From NCBI RefSeq assembly GCF_900188405.1, contig NZ_FZOF01000030.1, forward strand, positions 1 through 64,000: 64,000 nt of DNA, given 5' to 3'. A program made the translations under genes and the position numbers. Shown in pieces: positions 49,037-58,033 of the stretch (within the stretch, counting starts at the first letter, position 1; the number at the start of each line of letters is the position of its first letter). Source of the DNA: Actinacidiphila glaucinigra. Lineage in GTDB: Bacteria > Actinomycetota > Actinomycetes > Streptomycetales > Streptomycetaceae. Under the pieces are notes generated by a model that made no database searches, was not told where the DNA came from, and saw nothing but the letters and a program-made list of their open reading frames with translations.

Positions 49037-50914
49037 GTGGGGACGGTCTTCGCCGCGCCTTCGGCCGCCGGGGACGGCGGCCCGTGGCCCGAGGGGTTCT
49101 GGCAGCAGTCCGGGGGCACCGCCGTGTGGGTGCTCGGCATCTTCGCGGTCGCTGTGTTCATCGGCCTGGTACGGCTGGGTTCGGGGCTGCTGCGGCGCCA
49201 TCGCGGCAACCGGCTGCTGCCCGTGGTGGTGTGCGAGGACCGGGGTCTGCTCGGCGGCCACGGCAACGGCCACCGCGGCAACGGCGGCGGGCCGGGCGGC
49301 CCCGACCACGGCCACGAGTCCGGGGCCACCGCCGAGTTGGCCGCGTACATCACGGAGCACATGGCCGCCGACGCGCTCGGCCCGAACGTCCTCACCCCCG
49401 GCAGCGGCACGACCATCGGGCCCGACCCGGCGCCCGAGACGGCCTCCTCCCCGCACGGCTGGGTGGACGTGATGAAGCGGCTCGCGTTCTTCCGCCCCCG
49501 GGCCTACCACGTGATGCTGCACCGCTTGTCGACGGGCGACCAGCCGGCCCGCTTCTCGGTGCGGATCCTGTACATGCCGAAGAACACGGTGGTGGCGGCG
49601 ACCCTCATGGAGGGCCGCGAGGTCGAGCCCGGCGCCACCGACCGGGACAGGCGGGACGCCGACCGCGAGCTGTACGAACGCATCGCCTGCTACTGCACCG
49701 TCAAGATCCTGGCCGACCCGCGCTCGCAGGACCGCATCCCCCGCTGGGAGAGCTGGGGCGACGACCCCGACGCGTACCTCCTCTACCGCCTGGGCACCAA
49801 GGCGCAGGAGGACGCGCTGGCCGCGAACAAGCGCCGGGACGTGGACGGCGAACGGGCCGGGCACGAGCGGGCCCTGAGGCACTTCGAGGAGGCGGCGGCG
49901 CTGGTGCCGGGGAACCTCACGGTCCGGCTGCACCAGGCGGGCGTGCTGGAACTGATGGGCCAGTTCCCCGGCGTCACCGACCCCGGTGACCACATCCGGC
50001 GGGCCGTCGAGATCTACACGTACTGCGTCCAGCTGTGGCCCGAGCACATCGAGACCGCCTACCGGCTCTCCATCGCCCGCGCCGAGGAGAGCCGCCACCC
50101 GGCGCACCGGGAGGAGCGGGCGAGGCGCCGCGAACCCGCGTCGCGGGAGCACCTGCGGCTGCTGCTCGGGCGCCTGTCGCGGCGCGCCATCCTGCGGCGG
50201 TACGCCCGCACCCTGCTCCCCGGCCGCCGCAACCTCGGGGAACGCCGCTACTGGCGGCAGTGGTGGGCCATGGAGCGGCCCCGTCCCTCCCTGCGCACCC
50301 GCCGCCGCTCCTTCCGCGGGGCGGTGCGGATCGCCAGCGCCGCCGAGGTGCTGCGCGAGAACGGCTCGCCCGGTCCGGAGGAACTGCGGACGGCGTTCCG
50401 GAACGTGGCGAGTGAGGTCACCGGGGGCTGGGCACGCTGGGGCCGGCTGTGGGGCGGCCCCGACTGGGGGCTGCGCAGGCTGCTCTACGCCGACCACCAC
50501 TCCGGCGCCGACCATGTGGGCGGGGACGCCCACAGCCGGGCGGGCATCGCCGGTTCCGCGCCCCGGCACCGCGGCTCGAACCGGGCCGCCGCCGGATACC
50601 TCGTCAACTACAACGCGGCGTGCTTCCTCAGCCTGGCGCTCACCACGCGGCCCCCGGCGGGGTCCGCCGCCTGGACGGACGACGAGTGGCGCGAGGACTG
50701 CGCACGGGCGGCCGTCGTCCAGCTCAACACCAGCCTCCGGGTGACGCGCAGCCAGTTCTCCGCGGCCTGGGCGGAACGCGACACGGACCTGCGCCCGCTG
50801 TTCACCGGCCGTCTGGGCGGCGGGCCGGTGGCGGCCTGGGGCGAGATCGGGCGCAACTGGGCCCGGTTCACGGGCATCGACGTCACGGAGGAGGCGGCCG
50901 CCGCCCAGCCGTGA
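49037..50914 (+). CDS. Membrane-anchored protein with TPR-like region, unknown function
   Basis: A protein of about 625 residues. One membrane helix near residues 23-42 (AVWVLGIFAVAVFIGLVRL) is followed by a large cytoplasmic part. Two stretches look like tetratricopeptide repeats: HERALRHFEEAAALVPGNLTVRLHQAGVLELMG with VEIYTYCVQLWPEHIETAYRLSIA, and AAGYLVNYNAACFLSLAL. The middle is Arg-rich. GTG at 49037 was chosen with GGGGGA upstream; an in-frame GTG at 49019 would add six residues. I do not recognise a family. It may be a scaffold. Directly after the stop there is a 25-base tandem duplication. Confidence 0.68.
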   Translation: MGTVFAAPSAAGDGGPWPEGFWQQSGGTAVWVLGIFAVAVFIGLVRLGSGLLRRHRGNRLLPVVVCEDRGLLGGHGNGHRGNGGGPGGPDHGHESGATAELAAYITEHMAADALGPNVLTPGSGTTIGPDPAPETASSPHGWVDVMKRLAFFRPRAYHVMLHRLSTGDQPARFSVRILYMPKNTVVAATLMEGREVEPGATDRDRRDADRELYERIACYCTVKILADPRSQDRIPRWESWGDDPDAYLLYRLGTKAQEDALAANKRRDVDGERAGHERALRHFEEAAALVPGNLTVRLHQAGVLELMGQFPGVTDPGDHIRRAVEIYTYCVQLWPEHIETAYRLSIARAEESRHPAHREERARRREPASREHLRLLLGRLSRRAILRRYARTLLPGRRNLGERRYWRQWWAMERPRPSLRTRRRSFRGAVRIASAAEVLRENGSPGPEELRTAFRNVASEVTGGWARWGRLWGGPDWGLRRLLYADHHSGADHVGGDAHSRAGIAGSAPRHRGSNRAAAGYLVNYNAACFLSLALTTRPPAGSAAWTDDEWREDCARAAVVQLNTSLRVTRSQFSAAWAERDTDLRPLFTGRLGGGPVAAWGEIGRNWARFTGIDVTEEAAAAQP

Positions 50915-50920
50915 GGCACG

Positions 50921-50970
50921 GGGTGCCGCGCGGACGGGAGGGTCGGGGTGCCGCGCGGACGGGAGGGTCG
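50921..50970. repeat. perfect 25-bp tandem duplication
   Basis: Positions 50921-50945 and 50946-50970 are identical over 25 bases (unit starts GGGTGCCGCGCGG). It lies 6 bases after a stop codon and before a pseudogene, so it is probably a slippage duplication rather than a functional site. Confidence 0.85.
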
Positions 50971-51011
50971 GCGTCCTCCACGGCCGCCCGCGGCGTGGTG
51001 AGGGTCGCGGC

Positions 51012-51439
51012 ATGTTGGCTGTGCTGGTCGACGGTCTTCCGGCGCCGGGAAGACGACCCTCGCCCGGATGCCCGCCCGCGAACTGGAACTCCCCCTGTTC
51101 AGCGAGGACTCCGTGAAGGAGACCCCGGCCGACGCGCCGGCCGTGCCGGAGAGCCCGCGGCCGGCGCACATGCGCCCCGTGGTGGCCGCGGGCCCGGCCC
51201 GGTCGGGCGCCTCCGAGGCTCACGAGGTGTGGTGCGCCGTACCGCCGGACACCGCGCGCCGCAGGTTCCGGGAGCGGGCGGAAGCACGGCACCCGGTGCA
51301 CACGGAGAGCGCACGCTTCCGGACGGAGATGGCCGAACCGCTGGGCCTGGGCAGCGTGCACCGGGTGGACGCCACCCGCCCGGTGGACGTCGGACAGCTC
51401 GCACTGCGGATCGCGGGCGGTCCGTTCCCTGCGCTGTGA
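51012..51439 (+). pseudogene. AAA/P-loop kinase pseudogene, frameshifted with internal loss
   Basis: The start MLAVLVDGLP is in one frame; after one missing base near 51042 the sequence continues in another frame as AGKTTLARMPARELELPLFSEDSVKETPAD, giving a split P-loop (GLP|AGKTT) of an AAA_33-type kinase. The middle of the family domain is missing, because PESPRPAH jumps to EVWCAVPPDTARRRFRERAEARHPVHTE, which belongs near the C terminus. It then ends normally at 51437-51439. The gene cannot encode a working kinase without the lost base and about 60 residues. Confidence 0.75.
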
Positions 51440-51745
51440 CGCACGGCGGGGTGTGCGCGAAGCGCTTGTTCGACTCCCGCCCGGCGCCCTAGCGTGAGGA
51501 CCCGTCGGCGCCGGCGGCGGCACGGGAGGGGGACCCGGGGGTGGAGCGGACGTCGGGTGGCATCGCGCCGGGCCGCACCGGCCCGGGCACGGCCGCGGGA
51601 GGACCGCCGGCGGCGGATCGCCGCACCCCCCGGGCCCCTCCACGGCGCACGTCCGCGGAACGCCGCGGCGGCCGCGGCTGCGCGCCCACCGGCGGCACAC
51701 CCCAGGGAACGGCAGACCGGCAACCAGGGCCGACCGAGGAGTCGT
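51440..51745. other. upstream region of the beta-galactosidase gene
   Basis: These 306 bases hold no recognisable gene. They contain the candidate operator at 51460-51467, a possible promoter at 51466-51495, and a stretch that would be a long 5' untranslated leader of roughly 250 bases. Confidence 0.5.
51460..51495 (+). promoter_or_regulatory. candidate promoter with LacI-type palindrome before the beta-galactosidase gene
   Basis: AAGCGCTT (51460-51467), a perfect palindrome with a central CG as in LacI-family operators, overlaps the -35-like TTGTTC at 51466-51471. TAGCGT at 51490-51495 (18-base spacer) fits the actinomycete TAGxxT -10. A repressor bound here would block the promoter, but no LacI gene is adjacent. 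Confidence 0.45.
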
Positions 51746-54706
51746 ATGACCATGCCCGCGCACCCGTCCGGCTCCCCGGCCGCCGGGCCGCACCTCACGT
51801 ACTACGAGGACTTCTCCCCCGGCCACGGTGCGCTGCCGCCCCGGGCCTGGGTGCCCGCCTCCGACGCGGCACGGCTGAGCCTGAACGGCCTGTGGTGGTT
51901 CCGGCTCTCGCCGACCGCCACGGCCGAGGACACCGCCTTCACCCGGCCGGACTTCGACGCCTCGCGCTGGGACATCCTCGCCGTCCCCGGCCACTGGGTA
52001 CTGGGCGGCCACGGCGCGCCCGCGTACACCAACGTCCGCTACCCCTTCCCCGTCGACCCGCCCCGGGTGCCGACGGAGAACCCGACCGGCGACCACCGGC
52101 ACACCTTCGCCCTGCCGGAGGACTGGCCCGCCGGCGGCGAGACGGTGCTGCGCTTCGACGGCGTCGAGTCCTGCGCCCGGATCTGGCTCAACGGCCGTGA
52201 GGTGGGGGTCTTCAAGGGGAGCAGACTGCCCGCCGAGTACCCCGTGGGGCACCTGCTGAGGCGAAGGGGGAACGTGCTCGCGGTCCGCGTCCACCAGTGG
52301 TCCTCGGCCAGCTACCTGGAGGACCAGGACATGTGGTGGCTGCCCGGGGTCTTCCGGGACGTCACGCTGCTGCACCGGCCCGCCGGATGCGTCGCCGACT
52401 TCTTCGTGCACGCCGGCTGGGACCACTCCACCGGCGAGGGCACCCTGCGGGTGGACGCCCCGTCCGGCGGCCGGGTCACCGTGCCCGAACTGGGCGTCGA
52501 CGTCGCGGTGGGCGAGACGGTCACCGTGCCCGCCGAGCCGTGGAGCGCCGAGGTGCCCCGGCTGTACGAGGCCGTGCTCACCGGCGCGGGCGAGCGCGTC
52601 CCGTTCCGCGTCGGCTTCCGCACGGTCGCCGTCGAGGACGGGGTCCTCAAGGTCAACGGCCGCCGGATCCTCTTCCGCGGCGTCAACCGCCACGAGTTCC
52701 ACCCCGAGCACGGCCGCGCCCTGGACCTCGGCACCATGCGCGAGGACCTGCTGCTGATGAAGCGTCACAACGTCAACGCCGTACGGACCAGCCACTACCC
52801 GCCGCATCCCGCCTTCCTCGACCTGTGCGACGAGCTCGGCCTGTGGGTCGTCGACGAGTGCGACCTGGAAACCCACGGCTTCGCGGAGGACGGCTGGGCG
52901 GGCAATCCCGTCGACGACGACCGCTGGACCCCTGCCCTGCTGGACCGCGCCGCCCGCATGGTCGAACGCGACAAGAACCACCCGAGTGTGCTCGTCTGGT
53001 CGCTGGGCAACGAATGCGGGACGGGCCGGGCACTGACCGCCATGGCACGGTGGATCCGCGAGCGCGACCCGGACCGCCCCCTCCACTACGAGGGCGACCG
53101 CACCTGCGCCGACACGGACCTGTACTCCCGGATGTACGCCCCGCACGCCGAGGTCGAGCGGATCGGCAGGCGCGAGGAGGAGCCCCTGGACGATCCCGCG
53201 CTCGACGCGAGGCGGCGCGCGATGCCCTTCCTGCTGTGCGAGTACGCGCACGCCATGGGCAACGGACCGGGCGGACTGGCGGAGTACCAGCGGCTGTTCG
53301 AGACCCACGAGCGGCTGCAGGGCGGTTTCGTCTGGGAGTGGATCGACCACGGCATCGCGCGCCGTACCCCGGACGGCAGGCGCTGGTTCGCCTACGGCGG
53401 CGACTTCGGCGAGGAACTGCACGACGGCAACTTCGTCTGCGACGGGCTGCTCTTCCCGGACCGGACGCCCTCGCCCGGCCTGGTCGAGTACAAGAAGGTG
53501 GTCGAGCCGGTGCGGATCGAGGGCGACCCGGTGGCGGGCACGGTACGCGTCACCAACCGCCATGACGTCGCGGACCTTTCGCACCTGCGCTTCACCTGGT
53601 CGTACGAGGTGGACGGGGTGGCCGCGGCCCGCGGCGACCTCGATGTGCCGCCGCTCGCCGCGGGCGGCACCACGGAGCTGAAGCTGCCGCTGCCGGCCGC
53701 GGCGGACGGGGCCGGGGAGGCGTTCTGGCAGGTGCGGGCGGTCCTGGCGCGGGACACCCCGTGGGCACCGGCCGGACACGAGGTGGCGTGGGGCCAGTGG
53801 CCCGCCGCGGACCGCCCGGGCAGCCTGCGGACGGCCCCCGATCCCGAGCGCCCGCACCGCCCCCGGCACGCGGAGGGCGGCGTGGTGCTGCTCGGACCGG
53901 GCACCTTCGACGCGGCCACCGGGGAACTGCGGCTGCTCGACGGCTTCGCCCTCGCCGGCCCCCGGCTGGACGTGTGGCGTGCCCCGACGGACAACGACCT
54001 CGGCGCCCCCTGGCAGTCCGACCCGCGCCACGGCCTGCTGTGGCGCGAGGCCGGCCTGCACCGGATGCGGCACCGGGTGGACGGCGTGGTCGCCGGGGAC
54101 GACGCCCTCACCGTCACCACACGGGTCGCCCCCGCCGCCGGTTCGCTCGGGCTGCGCACGGTCTACCGCTGGACCGCGGACGGCGACCGGCTGCACCTGG
54201 CGGTGGCGGTCACTCCCGAGGGCCGGTGGACGCTGCCGCTCCCCCGGCTCGGGGTCCGCCTCGGCCTGTGCGGCACGCTCACCCGTGCCGAGTGGTTCGG
54301 CGGCGGCCCCGGCGAGGCCTACCCCGACACGCGGGCCGCCTCCCGCGTCGGCCTCCACACCGCCTCCGTCGACGCCCTGCAGACCCCGTACGTCCGCCCG
54401 CAGGAGAACGGCGCCCGCGCCGACGTCCGCCGGGTGCGGCTGCGCCGGGAGGACGGGACGGGGGTGGCGATCGAGGGCGGCCCGCCCTTCTGGTTCACCG
54501 CCCGGCGCTGGACCTCGGAAGAGCTGGACGCCGCCGCGCACACCTGCGACCTGGTGCCTGGGGACACCCTGTGGGTCAACCTCGACCACGCCCTGCACGG
54601 CATCGGCAGCCAGTCCTGCGGGCCCGGTGTGCTGCCCCGCCACCGGCTGGAGGCCGCCCCGGCCTCGTTCGGCTTCACCTTCACCACCCTCGGGGAGTCC
54701 CGGTGA
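51746..54706 (+). CDS. Beta-galactosidase, glycoside hydrolase family 2
   Basis: A 986-residue LacZ-type enzyme. The sugar-binding N-terminal domain (LNGLWWFRLSP, TNVRYPFPVDPPRVPTENPTG) leads to the TIM barrel with Glu423 in the WSLGNECGTG acid/base motif and the nucleophile Glu499 in LLCEYAHAMGNGPGG; the 76-residue gap equals that of E. coli (461/537). The C-terminal beta-galactosidase small chain domain is present. It hydrolyses beta-galactosides in the cytoplasm (no signal peptide). GAGGAG lies before the ATG. The stop overlaps the MFS gene as GTGA, so the two are coupled. Confidence 0.95.
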   Translation: MTMPAHPSGSPAAGPHLTYYEDFSPGHGALPPRAWVPASDAARLSLNGLWWFRLSPTATAEDTAFTRPDFDASRWDILAVPGHWVLGGHGAPAYTNVRYPFPVDPPRVPTENPTGDHRHTFALPEDWPAGGETVLRFDGVESCARIWLNGREVGVFKGSRLPAEYPVGHLLRRRGNVLAVRVHQWSSASYLEDQDMWWLPGVFRDVTLLHRPAGCVADFFVHAGWDHSTGEGTLRVDAPSGGRVTVPELGVDVAVGETVTVPAEPWSAEVPRLYEAVLTGAGERVPFRVGFRTVAVEDGVLKVNGRRILFRGVNRHEFHPEHGRALDLGTMREDLLLMKRHNVNAVRTSHYPPHPAFLDLCDELGLWVVDECDLETHGFAEDGWAGNPVDDDRWTPALLDRAARMVERDKNHPSVLVWSLGNECGTGRALTAMARWIRERDPDRPLHYEGDRTCADTDLYSRMYAPHAEVERIGRREEEPLDDPALDARRRAMPFLLCEYAHAMGNGPGGLAEYQRLFETHERLQGGFVWEWIDHGIARRTPDGRRWFAYGGDFGEELHDGNFVCDGLLFPDRTPSPGLVEYKKVVEPVRIEGDPVAGTVRVTNRHDVADLSHLRFTWSYEVDGVAAARGDLDVPPLAAGGTTELKLPLPAAADGAGEAFWQVRAVLARDTPWAPAGHEVAWGQWPAADRPGSLRTAPDPERPHRPRHAEGGVVLLGPGTFDAATGELRLLDGFALAGPRLDVWRAPTDNDLGAPWQSDPRHGLLWREAGLHRMRHRVDGVVAGDDALTVTTRVAPAAGSLGLRTVYRWTADGDRLHLAVAVTPEGRWTLPLPRLGVRLGLCGTLTRAEWFGGGPGEAYPDTRAASRVGLHTASVDALQTPYVRPQENGARADVRRVRLRREDGTGVAIEGGPPFWFTARRWTSEELDAAAHTCDLVPGDTLWVNLDHALHGIGSQSCGPGVLPRHRLEAAPASFGFTFTTLGESR

Positions 54707-55878
54707 CCACCGCCCTGCGCGACACCGCGCCCGCGCCCCGTCTCTTCAGCCGGCCCGCGGTGGTGGCGTCCTGCGCCGGGTTCGTCCTCATCGGCGCCCT
54801 CCAGGCGCTGTACGGCCCCGCGCTGCCCGCACTGCGGCAGGAGCACGGGCTGTCGCCGTCGATGGCGGGGCTGGGGCTGAGCGCGCACTTCGTCGGCGGT
54901 GTCGCGGGGGTGCTGCTCTTCGACGCGGTGCACGGCCGGATCGGCAGCCGACGGCTGCTGACGGTGTCGTACGCGCTGATGGCGGTGGGTGGCGGGGCCT
55001 TCGCGCTCGCGCCGGACTGGCCCGTCGCGCTGGGCGCGGCGCTGCTGACGGGGCTCGGCTTCGGCGGCATCGACTACGGGCTCAACCAGTTGTTCGCGGT
55101 GGGCTTCGGGAACCGCGGCGCGGCGATGCTCAACGTGCTCAACGCCCACTTCGGGATCGGCGCGGTCGCCGGTCCCGCCCTGCTCGCCGCCCTCGGCCCC
55201 GGCCGTTACGCGGCCGTGTTCGCCGGATGCGCCGTCCTCGCGGGCGTCCTCGCGCTGAGCACGCGCGGGGTGCGGGCACAGGCGCCGGCCGCCGCGCCCG
55301 CCACCGCCCGGCCGGGCGCGAGGGGGCGGCTGGTCACGCCGGTGCTGCTGGGCTTCGTGGCGCTGTACGTCCTGCATGTGGGGGTGGAGGCGGGCGTCGG
55401 CGGCTGGGAGCCGACGCATCTGGAGTCCCTGGGGCACCCGGCGGCGTACGCGGCGTCCGCGACGGCGGTGTACTGGCTGATGATGACCGCGGGACGGTTC
55501 CTCGTCGTGCCGATCGCGCTGAGGTACCCGGCGCCGCGGATCCTGCTGGTGTGCTGCGCCGGGATGACGGGCTGTCTTGCGCTGGCGGCGGTCCCCGCGC
55601 TCGCGCCGTACGCCTACGCGGGTGTGGGGCTGTTCATCGCCCCGCTCTTCCCGACCGGACTGCCGTGGCTGGCGCGTGCGGTGCCCGGGGCGCGGCGCGC
55701 GGGGGCGTGGGTCATCGCCGCGTCCATGGTCGGCGGTGTGGCGGCCCCGCCGGCACTCGGCAAGGGCATCGAGGCCTCCGGCGTCGGCGCCGTCCCGCTG
55801 CTGCTGCTCCTGCTGTCGGCGGCGAGCCTCGCGGCGACGGTCTGGCTCACACGGGCTGCGGGCGACGGCGACGGCTGA
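54703..55878 (+). CDS. MFS transporter, partner of the beta-galactosidase
   Basis: A 391-residue 12-helix major facilitator protein of the FucP/GlpT-like or sugar permease kind. Segments such as GFVLIGALQALYGPALPALR and LLTGLGFGGIDYGLNQLFA with MLNVLNAHFGIGAVAGPALLA recall the family with fucose and glucose/galactose transporters, so uptake of a galactoside or sugar is likely. GTG at 54703 overlaps the beta-galactosidase stop. A strong hairpin follows the gene. The exact substrate is unknown. Confidence 0.87.
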   Translation: MTTALRDTAPAPRLFSRPAVVASCAGFVLIGALQALYGPALPALRQEHGLSPSMAGLGLSAHFVGGVAGVLLFDAVHGRIGSRRLLTVSYALMAVGGGAFALAPDWPVALGAALLTGLGFGGIDYGLNQLFAVGFGNRGAAMLNVLNAHFGIGAVAGPALLAALGPGRYAAVFAGCAVLAGVLALSTRGVRAQAPAAAPATARPGARGRLVTPVLLGFVALYVLHVGVEAGVGGWEPTHLESLGHPAAYAASATAVYWLMMTAGRFLVVPIALRYPAPRILLVCCAGMTGCLALAAVPALAPYAYAGVGLFIAPLFPTGLPWLARAVPGARRAGAWVIAASMVGGVAAPPALGKGIEASGVGAVPLLLLLLSAASLAATVWLTRAAGDGDG

Positions 55879-55896
55879 CGGTGACGGCCCGCGGTG

Positions 55897-55927
55897 GAGG
55901 GGCGGGCGCGGTGGGCGCCCGCCCCTC
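55897..55927. terminator. perfect 13-bp hairpin between convergent genes
   Basis: GAGGGGCGGGCGC (55897-55909) pairs exactly with 55915-55927 around a 5-base loop. It lies between the MFS gene and the convergent MBL-fold gene and probably terminates both. Confidence 0.7.
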
Positions 55928-55932
55928 GTCGC

Positions 55933-57099
55933 TCACGCCGGTGCGCTGTCCGGCTGCGGGGCGGTCGGCCGCGCGTCGTCGGTGAGAGCGGGCCAGGTCC
56001 GGGCGGCGGCGCCCTGCGCGATCGCCCGCCACCAGGGGTCGAGCGGGAGCCCGGCCGCGGGCTCGAAGGGCTCGCCGGGGCGCGGTACGGCGACCCGGGC
56101 CCCCACGGCCAGCGCCGCGGTGACGGTGCCCTCCGCGGGCTCCTCCCACGGGTGCGGGGCCAGGTTGAACGTGCCCCAGTGGATGGGGAGCATGATCGCG
56201 CCGCGCAGGTCCTGGTGGGCGCGGACGCCCTCCTCGGGAGTCATGTGGATGTCCGGCCAGAAGTCGCTGTACGCACCGATCTGCACCATGGTGGCGTCGA
56301 ACGGCCCGTACGCCTCGCCGATCTCCGCGAAACCGGGGAAGTAGCCGGTGTCGCCGCTGTGGTAGACGCGGTGTTCGGGCCCCGCGACGACCCAGGACGC
56401 CCACAGGGTGTGCTGGGTGTTGCGGATCGCGCGGCCGCAGAAGTGCCGCGCCGGGGTCGCGGTGAGGGTGAGACCGGCCACCTGCGTCGACTCGTGCCAG
56501 TCCAGCTCGGTCGTCCGGTCCGCGGGGACGCCCCAGCGCTCCAGGTGGGCACCGACGCCCAGCGGCACCACGAAGCGGGTGCCGGTACCGGCCAGCGCCT
56601 TGATCGTGGGCATGTCGAGGTGGTCGTAGTGGTCGTGCGAGATGACGATGACGTCGGCCTCGCCCAGTTCCTTCAGGGCCGCCGGCGGCCGGTGGAGGCG
56701 CTTGGGACCGACGAAGGAGAACGGGGAGCAGCGCTCGCCCCAGACCGGGTCGAACAGGACGCGGCGCCCGTCGATCTCGGCCAGGACGGTGGAGTGGCCC
56801 ATCCAGGTGAGTCGCAGGCCCGAAGCGGGCGGGACGGCCAGATCGGCAAGGGTCGTGGCGTGCAGCGGGATGGCCCCCGCCGGGGCCCTGCGGATCCGCT
56901 CCCCCTTGCGGAAGTACGTCCGGGCGAACCGCAGCATCGATCCGGAGGGCGCCGTACGTGCGCCGACGGGGTTGGTGAACACCCCGTCGGCGAAGTTCGG
57001 CGACCGCCGGATGCGCTCCATCCTCTCCCCGTAGGGGTTGTCTCCGAAGGCGGGGATGAGGCTGGAGAGCAGGGAACGCTTCGGACTGGGGCCGGACAC
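55933..57099 (-). CDS. MBL-fold metallo-hydrolase (UlaG/NAPE-PLD-like)
   Basis: A 388-residue metallo-beta-lactamase-fold hydrolase. The metal site HDHYDH is at residues 155-160, with WMGHSTVLAEIDG before it and VYHSGDTGYFPGF, PIHWGTFNLAPHPWEEP after it. This matches the group that includes UlaG and N-acyl-phosphatidylethanolamine phospholipase D. The natural substrate, a phosphodiester or lactone, is unknown. GTG at 57099 with GGGAGGT upstream was chosen. A longer open frame to 57177 exists but has no good ribosome site. No membrane segment is seen. Confidence 0.88.
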   Translation of the reverse strand: MSGPSPKRSLLSSLIPAFGDNPYGERMERIRRSPNFADGVFTNPVGARTAPSGSMLRFARTYFRKGERIRRAPAGAIPLHATTLADLAVPPASGLRLTWMGHSTVLAEIDGRRVLFDPVWGERCSPFSFVGPKRLHRPPAALKELGEADVIVISHDHYDHLDMPTIKALAGTGTRFVVPLGVGAHLERWGVPADRTTELDWHESTQVAGLTLTATPARHFCGRAIRNTQHTLWASWVVAGPEHRVYHSGDTGYFPGFAEIGEAYGPFDATMVQIGAYSDFWPDIHMTPEEGVRAHQDLRGAIMLPIHWGTFNLAPHPWEEPAEGTVTAALAVGARVAVPRPGEPFEPAAGLPLDPWWRAIAQGAAARTWPALTDDARPTAPQPDSAPA

Positions 57100-57387
57100 G
57101 GCACCTCCCGTTGGTCGGCGGTCACGAACGTGCCGTGAGCCGTCCGGCCCCGGCAGAACCAGTATGTACAGCGACAACTCCTACACCGGTCATTCCGGTT
57201 CCGCGCCCCTTTGCGGGATCGGCCGGCGGCGGCCCGCCCCCACCCGCCCACAACCGGCGGCACGGCTGTGAGCAGGATGTTCGCCGGAGCGGGAGATCGT
57301 CGCCCGCACTCTCGATGGTGCCACCGTCGCGGGCCGGGTGCCGCCCGCCCCACCGGGCGCGGGCGGCGGACCGCGCCGGAGGCGCCC

Positions 57388-57816
57388 TTACGCGGGGCGG
57401 GGCTGGCCGTACGCGCGCTCGACGTGGAGCTTCAGCACCAGGCGCCTGTCCTCGACCATGGCCCCGCGGTAGTCGTCCCAGTCCGGGTGCTCGCCCTGCA
57501 CGGCACGGAAGAGGTCGATGAGCTCCTCGACCGTCGCATCGTCCCGCTCCGCCGCGACGGGGGTGAGTTCCGCGGTGCCCTCCGCGACGGTCCAGGCCCA
57601 GCGGTCGGCCGTGGTGACGTGGTAGCTGGCCCGGGGGTCGCGCCGCAGGTTGCGGGTCTTGGCCCGGTCGTCGGTGAGGGAGACCCGCAGGACCCGGGTG
57701 TCCGGGTCGTAGTGGTGGTTGACGTTGGACATCTGGGGGCGGCCGTCCCGCTTGAGGGTGACGAGCACGCCCCCGTTGGTGTCGGCGAGCAGGCTGAGAA
57801 GGTCTTTGTCGCTCAT
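57388..57816 (-). CDS. PPOX-class F420-dependent oxidoreductase
   Basis: A 142-residue split-barrel flavin/deazaflavin protein: LLADTNGGVLVTLKRDGRPQMSNVNHHYD, then VLRVSLTDDRAKTRNLRRDPRASYHV and WTVAEGTAELTPVA, ending with LVLKLHVERAYG. Such small pyridoxamine-oxidase-like proteins in actinomycetes bind F420 and reduce double bonds in small molecules. No clear partner is adjacent. The start is standard. The 288 bases between it and the MBL gene contain no further gene. Confidence 0.85.
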   Translation of the reverse strand: MSDKDLLSLLADTNGGVLVTLKRDGRPQMSNVNHHYDPDTRVLRVSLTDDRAKTRNLRRDPRASYHVTTADRWAWTVAEGTAELTPVAAERDDATVEELIDLFRAVQGEHPDWDDYRGAMVEDRRLVLKLHVERAYGQPRPA

Positions 57817-58033
57817 GGCAGCCTCAACGACCGTGCGGGGGCGAGGATTCCGCGACCGCGTCCACCCGGGCCGGCCACGCCTGGTGGGTGGCTCCGTCGC
57901 CCCCGGTGGCGGTCACCTGGTGGCGCCCCCCGTGGGCGCGCCCCGTGCACGGCTCAGCGCCCGGTCGTCCAGGGCCTGTTCGCGGTCGTCCACGACACCA
58001 CGGACCCGGGCGCGGGTGCCGTACGAGCCCCTC

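Noticed and set aside
48995..54643. A 1882-codon open frame on the minus strand
   Set aside because: It runs antisense through the TPR-like gene, the kinase remnant and the beta-galactosidase and has no motif. Long antisense frames are expected at this G+C content.
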